In this document: piece by piece, positions 37,409 through 51,300 of the stretch
Layout: the number at the start of each line of letters is the position of its first letter
Position numbering within the stretch: the first letter of the stretch is position 1
Origin: Physella acuta
Taxonomy: Eukaryota; Mollusca; Gastropoda; Physidae
DNA: 64,000 nucleotides
Reading direction: 5' to 3'
NCBI RefSeq assembly: GCF_028476545.1
Contig: NW_026732674.1
Span: 248,001-312,000, forward strand
The notes under the pieces: generated by a model
The model's input: the letters and a program-made list of their open reading frames with translations, nothing else
The model's database searches: none
What the model was told of the DNA's origin: nothing
Made by a program: the position numbers and the translations under genes

Positions 37409-40400
37409 ATGTCTGCGAGGCCTTTACGCAGCTCTCATGGTCGGCCGTTCACTGCCAATAGAACCCAAACACCAAGAGGGGATCAAAAGAATGGCTACCC
37501 AGAGATCAAACAGAGGGGCTACTACTCAGACATGATAACACAAGAGTGTAATGAGGATGGTGTGGAGGTCTGTTTAGTTGATTATTGCTGATTAATTATT
37601 ATGGCGCTATAGCTGATTTCTCTTTGTGTAAAGAGTAAATACGTGGTAGAATTTTCTTTCTTTTTAGAAACTTTACTTGAGAAAATGTTCACTTTTTGCA
37701 TGTTGCAATCACTGGTAGATCTTAGTGCATGTTTTAATGGTTCTAAACCAAATATCTATTTTATTAGATCAGAATAACTTAAGTTTGCCTAGCAATAATT
37801 TTTAAAAACATAATGTGGGGGGGGGGGCTTAGAAAAATAGTGTTTATTATCATTGTTATATTTTTTTGCACACTGTGTAGCAAATGCTACTGTCAAGAGT
37901 TAAGTAATTTAACTGGTAAGCCAGGATTTGCTGCATGACTTAGAAAGTCAAACACTTTAGGTAATCTACAACACACATGTGTCTTTGTTGAATGAATATA
38001 TGCATGTAGTAGCCAACTCTTTGTTGAGAATCACTGACATTGACTATAATCAATCTCTTCACATCTTAATACATGTGTCACTTTGCCTCACTGTGTGTTT
38101 TATGTTGTAGAAAATACTAGCAGGTCCCAACACTTACCAGGGAACCTTCTGGAATGTTGCTAAAGAAAATCACCTGCCACTAGGTATCAAGTATCTTTGT
38201 TGAAAATATTTTTTAAAATTAGCATTTTTAAGTAATTTTCTTTTAACTTTCTTTTTGTGTGCTAGATAGTGCATGCAGTAATTGGTTTTAAAACAGCTGG
38301 TGTAAAGATTAGGATAAAAAAATTATTGCCGTTGCTGACAATTGTCTTTTTTGTAAAACTTTAAAGCAAGTACTTTTGCTGCCGACATGAGTTTGGTGGA
38401 TGAGCAGGTCAGTGTCCAGAAGTATGGACCAAGCACTGAGGATCTTACAGTTTCTGTGAGTACTGTCCTCACCTCATGAATGTGATAACAGAGTTACTTT
38501 AAAAAGCTGAACCGTTTTTTTTTTCAATCCCGTACTGTAAATTGTAAAACATTTAAAATCTGGTTTTAGGACTTTGATCCTAAGTCTTTCAAGCCAAAAG
38601 TTCAGATGCCATTTTTTACCAAACCTGGAAACCATCCCAGAAAAATTGAGATTGAAAGGTGTGTAGTATATAATAGACTATAGTATTGATGTTAGTTCTA
38701 ACTCTGGAATAAGTTATATAATAGTCAAAGATAGGCTACAAAAGTTGCTATCTCTTAAAAATCTAAAAATATTTTACATATTTTTTTAATAACAATTATA
38801 AATCCATTTATAACTAAAAGTGAATTTTTTTTTCCTTGAGCTTTTAAACTGAGTTGTGACGATCATTTTCAGACGGCGACGCCTGTACAAAAGTTTGATC
38901 CTTGAAGACCTGTTGGAAGAAAGGAACATGAAGACAGAGTACCTGATGCCCAAACAGCAGCCAGATGTCAACACACTCCTCAACAGGGACGACAGTGATC
39001 CCGCCCCCTTCCCAGCCTACCTCCCACTTCACATTTTTGATGATGATGACTACGACTGCCGTACACCGCAAGAGTGGATGAACTTGAGTGAAAAGAAAAA
39101 CCCCATCCCTGGATTAGCACTGCTCCCAACAAAAGAAGAAGATAAATTCAGTGTGTATAACTTGATTTTACAAACATGGTTAAATATCTATGTACATGCC
39201 ACATATGAAAATTCTTACTGATCTATTTATTTAGAGTTTCTTAGATAAATGTTTCACAAACAAATACATTATTTCATTCATTTACTTTTTTTAATACTAC
39301 TTTCAAAAAACTACTTTGTGTATATAATTTTCATGTCTACTAAATTTTTTAAATTCATTTATTTGAAATACCATAATGAAATTTTTGAAGTAGTTTCCTA
39401 CAATTGCTTTCTGTGTGTAGAAAAGCCAACAGACCCTACCATCATCTACTCCTGGTATGACGTTGGGGTCCTGGGCTTCAACAAAGACTCCCACCTCTAC
39501 CTGGTCCAAATTTGCAACAAAAAAGGACGTGTTGTAGACCAGGACGGCAAACCTGTCCTCAATACAGGTATCATCACAAACGGGCAGAGAGTTGCCCTTC
39601 CTGGCCAGTGGTGGGTCCCTCGTATCCGGCTCATGTTTAGAGCTGAAGATCCACGGATATTTGCCGACAGGCTAGCCTCAGCTTTCAAGGCCAGGAAGAT
39701 TTGTGAGTCAGAGCTGCGATACAACCTGTACATTGACTGTATGCCCATGGACGGGGTAGGTGAACTCGACCAGGCTTCTCTCAAACGGATGATTGAATGG
39801 GCACACTCTGCCCCAGGAATAGATAAAAACAAAAAGTTAGTACTTTTCTCTCTATGTTGATTTGTTTTCTCAAATAGAAACTAGAAAGATACTTTATAGA
39901 TATATAGGATGTAGGGGTTGGTGTGGTTGAGTCAGTTGCTAAACCAAAAAGTCTTGAGTTCAAATCCTCTGGCAAATGAGGCTTGTTAGCTGCGGACAGC
40001 CACTCTTCTAGGAGAGACAACTCCAAAATCAAACAACTGCTGCCTTGTAGTTTGTTCTTGATTGGACAAAGGCTATGGAAGCAAATCCAAAAAGAAAAGC
40101 AGGCTGAAATCGGATTCAATGGCATCAATGGTGCATAACCAGTTGACACGTATACTTAATTATTTTGGAGGGGATCCCTTCAAACACTAAAATTAAGAAC
40201 AAAGAAGAAGAAGATATATAAGATAATAGATATATGAGACAAGTGCTGCTTTTTAAAACTTCATAAAAGTATCTATTTATTTTTAAAAATAAATATATTT
40301 TTTGCTGTATTCCCCAACAAAACTGGAAGAGGTATAAACAATAATTTTTTGCTGTATTTCCTAACAAAACTAGAATAAATGTAAACTATAATTTTTCCTT

Positions 40401-43400
40401 TCTTTTCTACAGCCTTGAGGATTACACTCAAGTTTTAGAGAAAGAGGTCAACATTGATTTCTGCAGGTCAATGAACAGAATCATCTTTGAAAAAACTGTG
40501 AAGGATGACCCTATCACCTTTGCTTTTGTCTCTGTCCCTCCCAGCAATGACAAGCAAGTTCCACACACAGGTAACTAAAAGACATTTGAATCAATTAAAG
40601 CTTTTAAATACTACATACAGGTAAGTAAAACTGCTCTGATGGAAAGTAACGGTGTTACTTATGATAATTAGTACTAAAATTATTCAAAATAAAAAAATAA
40701 GCCTATTTGCAGGACCTATATGTCTAAGGTTTTTAAAATATTTACAATAACAATGTGTATTTGTTGTGTAATGGTTCTCAAAAAAGACATGGATTAAAAT
40801 AATATTTCTACATACAATAGTTATCTTTGTGTTGTTAGGCTGCCACCCTGATGTCCCCAAGTACCCATTTGATGAACAGTACGACAGTTTTGCCTTCAAT
40901 TCCCTGCTCACCTTCATACTTTATCTTTGTGTTGTTAGGCTGCCACCCTGATGTGCCCAAGTACCCATTTGATGAACAGTACGACAGTTTTGCCTTCAAT
41001 TATCTACTTACCTTGATACAATATTTATCTTTGTGTTGTTAGGCTGCCACCCTGATGTGCCCAAGTACCCATTTGATGAACAGTACGACAGTTTTGCCTT
41101 CAATTCCCTGCTGACTTTGCCTGAGAGCATCCAGGCCATGGGCAAGGTCAGGACAGAGTGCAACCGTGTCAGCTGCACCAGCCTGTTCCACATCCCCACC
41201 ACTAAACCCATGAAGCTGGAGGAGTTTGAACAGACACAGTCGCAGATGACAACGCAGGTGTGGGATCAAAGATTTATGTCTTTCAATTTGTGAAATAAAT
41301 AAATCTAAAATTCTATTATTATTTTTTGTGGCATTTCTTGTCACTGAAGAACTAGCCTAGGATCATTTAGCCAAGTTTAAACATCCCACATATTCTTGAA
41401 AAAAAATGACTTAAGAATCATCCTTTGTGGCTTTAAAAATATCATTTTAGTATCTAGTTCAGAGTCTATCAGCTAAGAAAGCTCTTTTCAGCTACCTATG
41501 ACTCAGGTGATGACAGACTAATCAACCTACTTTTACAACATGTCGCAGCTATCTTTTTAAATAATTGTCATTTCATACCTCATATCTTTTTCAAATATAA
41601 CATATTTTATAGTACCTTTTTAAATATGATCTTCATCCTCGTCTGTCAAATAGTATTTTACCTCAGTTTTCAAAACATGCCCTATCTCATTAAATACATT
41701 GCCAAATTATTCCAATAGCTCTACCTAATTTTATTTTATATTTTAAAATATCTCTTTTAATTTTCTACCTTATTTTTCTTCCAATATTTGATTAAATAAC
41801 CTAACACTTACTTTTTATAGAATCAGCTTCTTCTTTCTAATTGAAAAATCTTCCATCAACCCTAGGTTGGACTTTCATTAAGAGACGGCTGGATCACATC
41901 ACTTCGTATCAACATCCGAAGTGCCTTGAGAGACGTGGGCAAAGGCTGGTTTAACATCCAAGAGACCAACTGGGAGGTGTACCAGATATCAAAGCTGAAG
42001 AAGTTTATGGAGACGGTCAAGTTCATCATGCAGGACTCTATGCGCTTCCTGGTCCAGGATTCCTTGATGAACTTGACCCAGATGATTGTGGATGCCTGTC
42101 ACTCAACCATGGAGCTGGAAGAGGATTTTGTTTGGGGAACTGACCTTGTCAACAGCAACTTCAAGTATGCTTATATAAACCAGTTTTTTTTTTTACCATT
42201 TATCAAATTAAAATTTATAATGTTTATCTAAATCATGCCAAATTATATTAGCAATTATTTAATTCTGAGAAATAATCTTTATTTGTTTTTTAGTAGTTTT
42301 ATTTTCTAAAACTTATCTCAGTTAATTTGTTACAAACAGTTGATTATAATTAAGAAACTGATTTAGCAATGAAACTATTGAAACTATTTTAATACATTTA
42401 ATACTTTGTAGTAAAACCAAATTAAAATTTGGCTTATTTTTCTTGCACTAAGTTTAAACCCTAATGGCTAAAGCATTGTTTGACTTTTGTAAGCACCGTA
42501 AGAATGCCCTGTTCTTTAGCACTGTTTGACTTTTGCAGGCCCCGTAAGAATGCCCTGTTCTAAATCATTGTTTGACTTTTTTAGGCACTTTAAGAATACC
42601 CTGTTCTAAATAATTTTTTGACTTTTGTAGGCCCTATAAGAATGCCCTGTTCTAAAGCATTGGTTGACTTTTGCAGGCCCCGTAAGAATGCCCTGTTCCT
42701 GATAGACCTAGTGATGGACAAAGAGGGCGTCCACTTCAGCACCAGCCTGCCCAACTTTGAGAGCACCCTGATCTCCCTATTTGACAAGGGGATACAAGCC
42801 ACCCAGAATGTTCCACAGCTGGAGAGGGTGAGAAAAAACTTTTTATGACACTAATGTAACTTGTAATACAATCACTTTTTTCAACCAAATATTTCTAGTT
42901 AATTACCACAAGAATTTCTTTAACAGTGTTTAATCAATTAGCTGACACAGAAAGTTTTTGGTAATGAAATTCAATACCCAAGTTTTAGAAAAGCTGTTAT
43001 GAACAACTTTTTAGAATAAAAAACTAGATTCATTGATAATTTTATTTTAATCAAACTAACCATCTCTCAACTATGTAATTGTTTTATTCAAATATTTGCA
43101 CCTGTTTAATGAAGATAATTTTCAACAAGTGGCAAATAATTGTTGCACAAAACACAATGTAAATTATTTTTAACTAACACTCAATGTTTTCCATCAAGAT
43201 CCCTGCACCATATAATAATACAAAAGCATTATTAATTTCTCCTGAAAGGAAATTTTGAAAGACATCTTCTGGTCTGGCATCCCCTTGCTGGAGTCTGTAG
43301 GAGAGCATGAGCCACCAGTGGAGGACCTACGGAACACAATACGCAGAGCCATCCAGCAGGCTCTTGTCCCACTCAAAGCTTACGCTCGGGAGTACGAAAA

Positions 43401-45378
43401 ATATCTGGAGCTGATTAACATGGACATCAACACTTATGTGAAGTAAGGCATTGCATGTTCTTTGCAGCTATCCATATGTTTAAGTTAAGTGCATGCTTTT
43501 TAAGCATATAATATTTCTATGTTTAGTATATGTAGTATCTCTTCAATATTACACATCTTTTATCTCTTTATTTTAATTTGTTACTAAGAAAAAGGAAACT
43601 TCATTAAAGAATACAGTTAAATTTAAAGCAAATAAGTTTTTTTTAAAGTAAATTATAAAAATAACCTTTTTAGCACTTTCCTTAAATTTGATTGTCTTTG
43701 CATAGCTCTTTTATTATGTCTTATAACTGTTGTTAAGAATTTGTAAATTTCATTTCCATCATTTAGCAAATCCATTTTTTTTTCCAGAAACTATGAAGCT
43801 GCTGGCCATTCCGCAGAAGAGGTCAAGGCTGAAGTTGAGATGCACTTGCGTGAGAAAGAAATCATCGAGACACTTGTCCCCAGTTCAATCACCATTGGGC
43901 CATTTCACATCAACACAGAGGGGACACGCCAGGCTTTGGGGAAGAAACGTAAAGCTCTCAGTAATGCTGTGTTGGAGCTGCTAGCCAGGCAGCTGAGGAA
44001 ACAAGCTGATGATGTATGTAACAGTTGCTAGCAGTTTTAAAACAGATAACCTAAATAAGAGCACACAACAGTTAACAAATGATGAATGTTTTGTTTCAGG
44101 CGTGTGAAGAGTTTAAAACCATCAGCAGAAAACTCTATGACAAGCCCAACTGTGTGGAGGAGCTGGCTGAGATGAGGGAGTGGATCAAAAGTATTCCAGA
44201 CAAGTTGAAAGAACACAGTGTAAGTCTTTGATTTATGTTATTTTTTGTATTTTTTTTTTTTTTGTTGCAAGAACACAATGTACTATGTACATGCCTTTTG
44301 CAACAGCTTAGTATTTTTTCAAATTCTGGCATTTCTGCATAGAATTCTGGAGTTGTTAGACTACTGTCAATTAATGTATTTGAATATAAAAATATGCTGT
44401 TAACCTACGAAAGATACACTGTTAACTTAACAAGTGTATGTTTTAACCCGATTTAATGACCTATTAATTTACTCATTCACACAGGAACTGATCGTAAAAG
44501 CGATGAGTGACTATGAACTGATTGAAGATTTTTACTACAGTCTCCCAACTGATGACTTCAATGCCAAGTAGGTGGATAAATTAGCTATAAAGAACATCTT
44601 TGTAGATTAAGTAGATAAAATATTTAAAAACACAAGACACTGACTTATTTTGTTTCCTCCATAAAAGATGGACCACCATTGGCTGGCCACATAAAATTGA
44701 GAACCAGATGGAGCAGACACAGCTGCAGCTTGATGAGGATGAAGAGCGATTCCGCAAACTTCAGCAGTCAGATCAGACCAACTTTGAGGATAAGCTTGAT
44801 GGACTGCAGGTGACATTGTGTTGACTAATTTAGTGAACTTCAAAGATAATCTCAATTTACTTCAGGCTAGGCAAAGTTGTAAATAAAGAAACGTTTTTAA
44901 AAGTTTGACTTTTTTTATCAAAATTAGTCCATGAATTACACTTTTTAATAGTTTAAAGTTTTAACAAAAATCTACTAAGAATTTAGGTAGTAAACTTTTT
45001 CACACATTTTTTAACAAAAATCTTCCAAGGATTGAAACAATAAACTTTAAACTATTTCACATATTTTTAACAAAAATCTTCCAATAATCTAAACAAACTT
45101 TTTCACATATTTTTAACAAAAATCTTCTAAGAATCTCAACAATAAACTTTTTCACACATCTTTTTAACAAAAATCTTCCAAGAATCTCAACAATAAACTT
45201 TTTCACGACTTTGTACTTATAGATGGCAGTGGCAGGAATGGCTGCCTACTCTGAGATCACCAGAGCCCATGAAGTGGCCAATGAGATGAGGAGAATCAAC
45301 AAGCAGCTGAAGGATGCCCAACAGATGGCCATCACGTACAACAACAGGGAGAGGCTGTTTGGTATGCCCGTCACCAAC
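37409..45378 (+). CDS. DNAH1: DNAH1 exons 1-16: N-terminal tail (residues 1-949)
   Basis: Tail region that carries the heavy chain onto the doublet microtubule with its light and intermediate chains. Conserved blocks include KQRGYYSDM (exon 1), [14 protein letters not shown] (exon 5), [21 protein letters not shown] (exon 6), [13 protein letters not shown] (exon 9), [12 protein letters not shown] (exon 10), [20 protein letters not shown] (exon 12) and [18 protein letters not shown] (exon 16). Intron 16 (45,379-47,982) is the longest without arrays; I saw nothing in it. Confidence 0.92.
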
Positions 45379-48300
45379 GTAAGTCTGCACGTAATCCTGG
45401 CTTTTGTTGTACAGGTCTATGTTTATTAACAGGCAGGTTACAATGAGCTGTTGAAGTCACCTGCAGAGAGTTGGAATGTGGAAGGCAATTACGAGACCTC
45501 ATACTTAACATTTTATTTACCAGGATTCATACAGCTGTGGTGTCTATTTTGTAAACAATTTTTTTTTAAAGTTGATCAATACAAAATATAGATAACATTA
45601 ATTTATTCAACAATATGTTTAAATATATCTTAAATTTGGAAACATCAAATTTTCCCTCATTATGGATTAGACATGTGAGGTTCATTTTATGACCATAAAT
45701 TGGTACAATTTTAACATTTAAAATTAAGTAGTGTTACTTAAATAATCGTAAATAACCTTGATATTAATCACTTGAGGTAGAGGAATATATACACACATCT
45801 TGTGCATTTTTACTGTTCAAATCCACTCTTTCAATTCTGAATTGGAAACTTTCAGTAAAGAATTTAAAATCAACCAATACTCCCATATGTCTAGTCTCAG
45901 ATCTAAGCCTCAGTCTGGATGGGTTGATAAGCTTAAATGTTGTCTCTGATACATCAGTGTATGTGGCAGCAGTAGTTTACATGCAGGTAGAGCTTATGTA
46001 AAAGACAACTTCCCATCTGAATATTTGCTCATAGTGTACCAATTAGTTTTACACCAGCATGTTCTTCTTTAATTTTCTTAAACAATTGGGACTTGCATAC
46101 GAAAGTATATAAATTGTATTTGCTTTGTTAGCATTGGGCACTGATGAACTTTAGGTAGATGAGAAAGAAACTGTTTCTGTATTTTTTAAATATTGTGTTA
46201 TAAAGAGAGATTTACTCATCTTTCATATCTTCTTGATACAAATCTGTTACTATCTCAACTTTTTAACTTTAAAATTTTGTTCCTACTTCATACTTTAATT
46301 TCATGTATACAATATAATAACAATTTCTTTAACAAAACTATATCATGTATTCATCTATAATCATATATATCATCCTATACATAATTTTTCAAATGTATAC
46401 ATCTATTTAATGCAATTACCTTTCTATATATAAACCAAGGGTTGTGGTTTTATCTAGATCTCTTCTGATTTCAGTTGATCTTCTAACATGTTTAGTTATC
46501 CTCAGTAAAACACAAGAGACCCTCAAGGTTTAAAAAGTATTTTCAGACTTGAAATGCTCTAATCTTAAAATAATTTCCACCAACTACGTGACTTTGTCAA
46601 CTGAGCGACTTGGTTGGGAACTTGCAACAATTGTCAATTTATTTACAATACTAGCCAATATGAATACACACTGTGCCACGAAGTGAAGTCTCACTTACTG
46701 AAATAGTTTTTTTTTTAATTAACCATTTACCTTCTATTCACTAGATCTAATAATAATAAAAAAAACCACTTAGCTTAGAGCAGTTTAACATAAACTTTTC
46801 AGCCTGTTCATTTTAAAACCAAAGTGTGCTCTGGAGCTTTTACTTACTGGACACTGTAATCTGAACTCCTTACTTTAGATTAGTAAAATACTGATCCAAA
46901 ATTTCTAAACTACTTACTTAAAATTAGTCCAATATTGATTTAACATTTCTAAACTGACCAACACAAGATGGAAATTAATGCATAACAATCAGCTTTTTAA
47001 AAACACCTTGAGGTAACACCCCCCCCCTCCACCCCCCTCCTTTTTTTCTCTCAATCTTGAATTGCAACATGGTAATTTAATATATAGTGTTTGGTCAATA
47101 TCTAAAAAATTAGGCTAAAATTAAATTTTTTTGAAAATGTGGATCTTTATAAAAATGTTTAATATTAATAGACTTGATAGCATTAAAAAAGAATTTATCA
47201 TAGAAGTAAAGATCTAATAAACTTTTACTCAGATTAAAAATTTTAAATTATTTTTTTTTTTATTATAGGTGTTTATGATTTTCCAATACTGTAGTAATTA
47301 TTTTTCAAAAGGAAAGCAGTCTACAAGTTTATATATAGTACTAACATAACTACAAATCTAAACCATTTGACATATCAGCTTGCTTTTAACACAACTTATA
47401 TAATTAATTTTTAATTGCAATAGAACTAACAAATCCATTTTAGTTAAGTGTTCCTGTATAATAAGGGAAGTTTACAATGATCAAATTATAGGTGATAGGT
47501 TTGTGCTGGTGATTTTAAAAAAATGATAGCTCTCTTGTCTTAAAAGGAGAAAATGATCAGATCCCAACTTTGTGTTGCAACCTTAATACTTTAAAGGCTA
47601 ATGCCTTGTCTTTAAGGAAATGACATAAAATACAGCTTTTGTCTTTTTAATGAGAAAAAGTGGGAGAGATCAGAACAGTGTTGCAGACAGTTTTATTTTT
47701 TGTCATATTCTGTCTTTCTTTTTTTTAAAAAATGCTTATTAAAATTTTTCCTAATTTATTTTCCTCAATTTTGTGTTACATTTTCTTACAGTTTTAAAAC
47801 TAATATTTCTATTTATTACTGATTCTAATGTTTTTTTATTGTTTAACTTTTAATTTTCAGCTTTGTTTTATTTATTAACTTCAGTGGGTGAGGTCCTGTC
47901 TGGTGTATGATAAATACACCAACAACCTTCAGCATCACACAGGGCTGATGGCTTTATCTGTGTATTGTATTTGTTATTATAGTATGATAAGCTGGCAAAG
48001 CTTGTCAAAGATTTCGAACCATTTCGCAATCTCTGGGTCACGGTGTCAGACTGGCAGAGGTGGTACGAGTCGTGGATGACCGACCCCCTCACTGCCATCA
48101 ACGCTGAGGAAGTGGAGAAGAATGTCACAGAGTCGTACAAGATCATGCACAAAAGCGTCAAGCTCTTCCAAGAAATTCCAAGTAAAATTTGTTACCATCT
48201 CCACATGTTTATTTCTATTTATTTATTTACTGTTTATAAAGTTTAAAAAAATATCCTTCTAATTTTTTGCTTGTGGAAGCAATAGTCATGTCCATTATGT

Positions 48301-51300
48301 TGTCATTCCTCTAAGAAACCAAAAACTCTATCAATTCATGTAGGCTTACTTATTAGTTTTGGGTGATGCATATATATATTCTTCAATCATTATCTTTTCC
48401 TTTTGTGCCCAAGACACATGAGGCAGCATATTTTTAAAATCCACCATAAAAAGTACAAATAAATTTTAATCCCAACTCACTTTTGTGATTTAAGTTTATA
48501 TATGATTTTTATCCTCTTTAGAAAGTACTAAGTCCATTTTAATCATTCCTCATTCAACTTTACTTCCTCTGTTCAGCTGTGCAAGAAGTTGCAACTGAGA
48601 TCAAAGAAAAAATTGAACTGTTCAGACCGTACATTCCCCTCATCCAAGGACTCAGGAACCCAGGCATGAGGAACCGCCACTGGGAGCAGGTATTGACTTG
48701 TAGATTTTTTAATTTATCTTTTTATATCTCTTACATTGTGTAGTGTGTGAATAAATAAATATAGGACTTTAAGTGTGTTATGTATTTTGATAAACTACAT
48801 GATCTTTTATAATAAAATTTATTTGTGATGTGGTAAGTGAGTTAAGATTTCAATTCTTCACTTTTTGGCCTCTGAGGATCAAAGGGCTGTAGCCACACCT
48901 CTCCATCAGACTCTTGAACGGCTTTCTTTATTTGCACCCAAGTAATCCCGGCAGCCCTTGTTTCATCTTCTATTTAAGTTCTAGTATTTAATTATTACTT
49001 TATGTTTCCCATTGTAGCTGTCAGAAGACCTTGGGTTCCCTGTCAGACCAAAGAAAGATCTCACCTTCCAGAAATGCCTGGATATGAAGCTCCAGGATCA
49101 CATCACCACCATTGCTAAAATAGCAGAAGTTGCTGGCAAAGAATACTCTATTGAACAAGTAATACATTTTTCTATTTCAGTAGCTAAAACCATGAAATTG
49201 TTTTTTGTTGGTAAGATAGCAACTAATTTCAGTGGTGGGTAAGAAATAATTTATCACGTTTGAACTGATAACTAATTTTATCAATAACTCATGTTGCTGA
49301 TTATTTATTTAGAGAAGAATAAAATTGAACATTTGAAACATCAGACTAGCAGTAAAGAAACTAAAACTGATACACAACTAATGTAATAATGACTATGATC
49401 TCGCAGGCTTTGGACAAGATGGAGAAAGAATGGGAGCCAGTGATGTTTGAGATCATGCCATACAAGGAGACTGGCACGTACATACTGAGGAGCTCAGAGG
49501 AGACGTCCCAACTGTTGGACGACCACATTGTCATGACACAGAGCATGTCCTTCTCACCTTTCAAAAAACCTTTTGAGGATCGCATCAGTACCTGGGAGAG
49601 TAAGCTGAGAACCACTCAGGTATGTTGTTGGGTTTTTTCTCCTGGTTTGTCTGGGATCCACTCAAATATATTTAATGGTCTTTCTACTGATTTGTTTGAG
49701 AGCTACTCAGATATATTTAAGTTTAATTAGGGCCTTTTATACTGGTTTGTTGAGACCCACTATGGTACACTTCACAGTTCTGGTTTACTTAACATTGACA
49801 TTTTAAGTTGAATCAATAGCTTGTAAATTAAAGGGAGCTTTTACATATACCCAGTGATCAATACTTGGGTGAATTATATTCCAACAGTTATTTTGATCTA
49901 GATTTAAATTTTTTTTAATGATAGTACTCCTCAACTTGTCCATATCTTGCCAGTTACCCAACAAAGCTGAGTGGACTCAGTTTTATAAAGGTTTTTAGCT
50001 TGAAATCAAATTGAAACCTGGAAATTAGCCATTGTTTATTCAACCTCTAGACCTTACAATCCCATGTTGTCAAATTACCCTTTTAAACCTGGCAGTCGTC
50101 GATGGGGAGGATGAAGTAGATTTCACCTGTTTGTGTGACTTCAATTTATGCACTATGCCCACCTTTACTTTCCATAACAAAAGTCCGGCACCAATTTGAG
50201 CTTATTGGTTTGTTAAGAGTTGAATGCATTGGGCCTGGGGTTTGATATTGAAACTTTTGGGTTTGCAGTCAAGTGTTGTCCTGTCCGACCCAGCCATCCC
50301 ATAATCCACTGTTGTAAACTGCCATTGAAATTGTGTTTTGATTGTCACAGGATGTACTTGATGAATGGCTGAACTGCCAGAGAGCATGGCTTTACCTGGA
50401 GCCTATTTTTAGCTCTGATGACATCAATCGCCAGCTTCCTGTTGAAAGCAAGCGCTACCAAACAATGGAGAGAATTTGGAGGCAAATCATGAAGACTGCC
50501 AAGGAAAATCCACAAGTAAGTCTCCAACAAATGGGAACATTTATAACAATTTTCAAAATTTTATTTTTTTAACTGTTGGCAAAGATAAAAACATTAAAAA
50601 AAAAATAAAACTTGTACAAAAGATCATTTCCTACATTAGATGTGTATAACTAATCTTTTTTAACAGGTCAAGTTTCTGAATAATCTTTTCATTCATGTAA
50701 AGCACATTAATGTTCTGCTCTAATGTACTTAGAACATTGTCAGTGTTTCTTTCAGGAACCTTTCTTCAATTTTTGGGGTGGGAGAGGGGTAAGGCTTGAA
50801 AATGTTGAGTCAAATTTCTTTAGTGGGGGTTTGGGGGGGGGGGGGGGGAGGCTGATACTAGTGGATGTGTTTCTGAAGAGATGCCTAAACATAAAACTCT
50901 TAACATTACCCCTGTCATCTAGCCCCTTGGTCATTACCCCTCTGCCATTTCACCACAAATCATTATTAGGGTTTAGGGTAAATGAAAGATAAGTGACAGG
51001 GGGGTGTCCTGTTCCCATTTCATCTAAAGCTTACGAGTTATGTTTGAACTTTTGAAGTAACTTAATGATGTGTATAAAAACCTAGATGTATACAATCTGT
51101 TAAATGAACTAAATTTATGACTGCTCCTCTGTTCCAGGTGATCTCTCTATGTCCAGACAACCGTCTGCTGGACAACTTGAGAGAGTGCAACAAACTGCTG
51201 GAGCAGGTACAGAAGGGCCTGAGTGAGTACCTGGAGACCAAACGTAACGCCTTCCCAAGATTCTACTTCCTGTCTGACGATGAGCTGCTGGAGATTCTCT

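Noticed and set aside
39249-39420. Upstream part of the frame running into DNAH1 exon 6
   Set aside because: It is intron read-through; the acceptor at 39,419-39,420 and homology begin at KKPTDP.
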